From Flavobacteriales bacterium (lineage in GTDB: Bacteria > Bacteroidota > Bacteroidia > Flavobacteriales_F > PHOS-HE28), in the NCBI GenBank assembly GCA_026129465.1, contig JAHCIA010000001.1:2431964-2495963 (forward strand): DNA of 64,000 bases, given 5' to 3'. The translations under genes and the position numbers were made by a program. Below are positions 61,480 to 64,000 of this stretch, one piece after another. The notes below the pieces were generated by a model. The model was not told the DNA's origin. It saw only the letters and a program-made list of their open reading frames with translations, and searched no databases. Within the stretch, counting starts at the first letter, position 1. Each line of letters opens with the position of its first letter.

Positions 61480-62601
61480 ATGCTCTTCTCCCACATCGTA
61501 GGCCATGGCGCCCTGAAGGCCCGCCTCATCGGCAACATCCGCGAGGGCCGTGTACCGCACGCGCAGCTTTTCCTCGGCCCGCGCGGCAGCGGCAACCTGC
61601 CCCTGGCGCTGGCCTATGCGCGCTATCTCCTCTGCGAAAAGCCCGATCTGGCCGACGCCTGCGACGTGTGCCCCGCCTGCAAACAGATGAACCGCCTGGA
61701 GCACCCGGACCTGCACCTGATGTTCCCCATCGCCCTCAGCGACAAGCAGCGCACCTGCGACAAGCTGCTGCCCGATTGGCGGGCCATGGTGCTGCGTGAG
61801 CCCTACGCCGACCTGGACCTCTGGCGCACCGGCATGGAGGAGGAGAACAAACAGCTCATCATCGGCAAGGACATAGCCCTGGAGATACAACGGCTGCTTT
61901 CCATGAAGTCCTTCCGGGGCGGTTGGAAGGTGATGCTCCTCTGGCTGCCGGAGACGATGAACATCGAAGCGGCCAACAAGCTGCTGAAGACCCTGGAGGA
62001 GCCCGAACCCATGACGGCCATCATGCTTGTGGGCCACGACCCCCAGCGCCTGCTGCCCACCATCCTGAGCCGGACCCAACAGGTGCAGGTGCCTGCCCTG
62101 CGACCCTCCGAGGTGGCCGAGGTGCTCCGCGAACGCCACCCGGACCTGGCCGACGATGAGGCCATGGCCATCGCCCTGCGCAGCGAGGGCGACCTGTTGG
62201 AGGCGCAGGCCATCGCCGCCAAGGGCGAGGAGGAGCTTTTCGTCTTCTTCCGCGACTGGCTCCGCATGTGCTACGAGGCGCGCATCGCCGTGGTGACCGA
62301 ATTCGCCGAGGGCTTCCAGAAAATGGGCCGCGAGAAGCAGAAGGCCCTGATGCGCTACGGCCTCTACCTCATCCGCCAGTGCGTGTTCCAATGGCAGCGC
62401 GCCGAGGAACTGGTGCGCACCATGGGCCAGGAAAAGGAGTTCGTCACGGGCTTCAGCAAGCTGCTCAACGCGTCCAACGCCGCCGGCATCCGCGCCGAGC
62501 TGGAGACCGCCCACCAGCATGTGGAGCGCAACGCCAACCCCAAGGTCCTCTTCATGGACCTGAGCTACGCCATGATGCGCATGCTGCGGAAAGGGCGGTA
62601 G
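61480..62601 (+). CDS. holB: DNA polymerase III, delta-prime subunit
   Basis: A 373-residue clamp-loader AAA+ subunit. It starts [20 protein letters not shown]. The Walker A-like loop reads [18 protein letters not shown], with Asn in place of the usual Lys, which suits delta-prime proteins that do not hydrolyse ATP. A four-Cys zinc site is [16 protein letters not shown] (about 60-75), then the family's [18 protein letters not shown] and [11 protein letters not shown] (sensor 1 region). The next gene is the PSP1 protein, as in many Bacteroidota. Divergent from the GT2 gene with about 80 bases between. Confidence 0.9.
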   Translation: MLFSHIVGHGALKARLIGNIREGRVPHAQLFLGPRGSGNLPLALAYARYLLCEKPDLADACDVCPACKQMNRLEHPDLHLMFPIALSDKQRTCDKLLPDWRAMVLREPYADLDLWRTGMEEENKQLIIGKDIALEIQRLLSMKSFRGGWKVMLLWLPETMNIEAANKLLKTLEEPEPMTAIMLVGHDPQRLLPTILSRTQQVQVPALRPSEVAEVLRERHPDLADDEAMAIALRSEGDLLEAQAIAAKGEEELFVFFRDWLRMCYEARIAVVTEFAEGFQKMGREKQKALMRYGLYLIRQCVFQWQRAEELVRTMGQEKEFVTGFSKLLNASNAAGIRAELETAHQHVERNANPKVLFMDLSYAMMRMLRKGR

Positions 62602-62634
62602 GACCCGGCGCTCCCTCACCCTTCGCGCCCCGCC

Positions 62635-62642
62635 TATCTTCG
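62635..62642 (+). promoter_or_regulatory. -7 box ahead of the PSP1 gene
   Basis: TATCTTCG, 38 bases before the ATG at 62681, same sequence as the lysS box. Confidence 0.45.
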
Positions 62643-62680
62643 CACGCGCCGCCCACCAGGGTGGCCACAAGGAAGAACGC

Positions 62681-63982
62681 ATGGCCTGTGCAGGATGCAG
62701 CAGTGGGGCGGACGGCAAGCCCGCAGGGTGCAAGAGCAACGGATATTGCAGCACCAGCGGCTGCAACAAGCTGGATGTCTTCGACTGGCTGGCTGGGGTG
62801 CCCCTTCCCGCCGGGCAGCAACCCTTCGATGGCGTGGAGGTGCGCTTCAAGAACACGCGCAAGGGCTTCTTCCGCAACACCGCGGGGCTTCAGCTGATGC
62901 CCGGCGACCTGGTGACCGTGGACATGGCACCGGGCTTCGATGTGGGCATGGTGAGCCTGGCCGGTGAACTGGTGCGCGCCCAGATGGAGCGCCGCAAGCT
63001 GACGGGCGACACCTTCGAGTTGAAGAAGATCCTGCGCAAAAGCCTCCAGGATGACATCGACAAGTGGCACGCCAGCCGCAAGCGCGAGGACGAAACGCTC
63101 TTCGAGGCACGCCGCATGGTGCGCGAGACGCGGCTGGACATGAAGGTGACCGACGTGGAATTCCAGGCCGACGGGCGGAAGGCCACCATCTACTACAACG
63201 CCGAGGAACGCGTCGATTTCCGGGGCATCGTGCCGAAGATGGCCGAGCGCTTCGGGGTGCGGGTGGAGATGAAGCAGATCGGCGCGCGCCAGGAGGCCGG
63301 CCGCATCGGCGGCATCGGCAGCTGCGGCCGCGAGTTGTGCTGCAGCACCTGGCTCACGGACTTCCGCAGCGTCACCACCAGCGCCGCGCGCTACCAGCAG
63401 CTCGCCCTCAATCCCCAGAAGCTCGCCGGGCAGTGCGGCAAACTGAAGTGCTGCCTGAACTATGAGCTGGACATGTACATCGAGACGATCAAGGGCTACC
63501 CCAGCCAGAACGCCAAGTTGAAGACCCTGCAGGGAACCGGCACCCACATCAAGACGGACATCTTCACCGGCAGGATGTGGTACGGTTTCAAGAAGCCGGG
63601 CGAACCCTTCGTGATGGCCGGCTTCCCCGTGGACGTGGTGCGCGACATTCTGACGAAGAACAAGGAAGGGTTGCTGCCCGAGGTGGACCTGGCCATGGCG
63701 GACGAACCGGTGGCCGCTGAAAAGACACCCGATTATGAGAACGTGGTGGGGCAGGATGAATTGACGCGCTTCGACGACAAGCTGAAAGGCGGCAAGCGGC
63801 GCAAAAAGCGCAAGGCCGGGCCATCGGGCGGCCCGCGTGAGGGCCAGGCCCAGCGCCGCGCGGCTGGACCGGCGGCCCGGCAGCCCGGCGCTCCGGAGCG
63901 CAAGCGCGATCGGGGTCGGGGACGCGGACGGGGACGGGGTGGGCGCAGTGGCGAAGGCCCCGCCAAAAACCCTGCGGCGTGA
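62681..63982 (+). CDS. PSP1-domain protein (RicT-like) with Cys-rich start and Arg/Gly tail
   Basis: A 433-residue protein. Residues 1-31 hold six Cys (MACAGCSSG to SGCNKLDVF). The PSP1 core (about 60-280) has RFKNTRKGFFRN, GDLVTVDMAPGFDVGMVSL, RIGGIGSCGRELCCSTWL and QCGKLKCCLNYE; the paired Cys motifs bind iron-sulfur clusters in the B. subtilis Y complex (RicT), which acts with RNase Y. The last 80 residues are Lys/Arg/Gly-rich and unlike the core. In Bacteroidota this gene precedes gldH; here the stop overlaps a possible GTG (63979-63981) of a next gene that runs off the window. Confidence 0.9.
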   Translation: MACAGCSSGADGKPAGCKSNGYCSTSGCNKLDVFDWLAGVPLPAGQQPFDGVEVRFKNTRKGFFRNTAGLQLMPGDLVTVDMAPGFDVGMVSLAGELVRAQMERRKLTGDTFELKKILRKSLQDDIDKWHASRKREDETLFEARRMVRETRLDMKVTDVEFQADGRKATIYYNAEERVDFRGIVPKMAERFGVRVEMKQIGARQEAGRIGGIGSCGRELCCSTWLTDFRSVTTSAARYQQLALNPQKLAGQCGKLKCCLNYELDMYIETIKGYPSQNAKLKTLQGTGTHIKTDIFTGRMWYGFKKPGEPFVMAGFPVDVVRDILTKNKEGLLPEVDLAMADEPVAAEKTPDYENVVGQDELTRFDDKLKGGKRRKKRKAGPSGGPREGQAQRRAAGPAARQPGAPERKRDRGRGRGRGRGGRSGEGPAKNPAA

Positions 63983-64000
63983 ACACTCGTGGTCTTGCGG

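Noticed and set aside
60679-62880. N-terminal extension of the minus-strand membrane protein through GT2 and holB
   Set aside because: The added 734 residues are antisense to holB and out of frame with the GT2 gene on the same strand; the membrane protein has a natural start at 60678.
63979-64000. Possible start of gldH overlapping the PSP1 stop
   Set aside because: Position and a GTGA overlap fit, but only seven codons are visible, too few to support a call.

Overview
The window is GC-rich, densely coded DNA from a member of the Bacteroidota, most likely a high-GC Flavobacteriales-type lineage. Four things point there. Secreted proteins carry Por-type (type IX secretion) C-terminal domains. 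A purD - DUF6341-like - DUF6427 - purQ block and a holB - PSP1 pair match flavobacterial neighbourhoods. Several small conserved genes known mainly from this phylum are present. A recurrent TAnnTTyG element, the Bacteroidota sigma -7 box, lies 20-40 bases ahead of many starts. No rRNA, tRNA, CRISPR array, prophage or classical insertion sequence was seen.

Layout. 1-2868: the end of an unknown gene, then a TPR-type histidine kinase and its LuxR-type regulator. 2877-7796: a TSUP transporter, a redoxin, purD, two small membrane proteins and purQ. 7804-11527: two divergent secreted proteins (CotH/lamin-tail and a repeat protein). 11637-20229: six co-oriented genes (GABA-type aminotransferase, nitrilase-fold amidase, VOC protein, Orn/Lys/Arg decarboxylase, ATP-grasp ligase, C45 acyltransferase/hydrolase) that look like a pathway on amines and amides. 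20298-24625: a small secreted protein divergent from a propeller-type histidine kinase and its regulator. 24668-35539: mostly housekeeping (lipB, a SIS-domain sugar isomerase, lysS, a HEAT-cyclophilin lipoprotein, an M28 peptidase, gpsA), with two GxxExxY cassettes between the genes. 35547-50641: secreted T9SS proteins, a glycosyltransferase, a DUF3667 protein, uvrC, lpxD, a diheme propeller protein and an aldehyde dehydrogenase. 50860-53754: a small conserved gene, a 3'-5' exonuclease and a fused double ABC ATPase. 53767-61400: four multi-spanning glycosyltransferase-like proteins and a polyprenol-phosphate-sugar synthase. 61480-63982: holB and a PSP1-domain protein.

The most unusual signal is not in the genes but between them. 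Two families of short-unit repeat elements occupy many gaps. One has 8-base units (CACAGAGG-like) arranged as terminal inverted repeats; two copies carry a GxxExxY (PD-(D/E)XK-like) gene and two are empty. The other has 7-base units (GAGTGGC / CAACTGA-like) folding into long hairpins. Two of these share a 59-base core with matching arms and different but self-complementary tips, and one tract sits in frame inside lipB. I treat these as the leading candidates for an undescribed mobile or regulatory system, followed by the amine/amide gene cluster. All calls come from reading sequence by eye; no database search was made.
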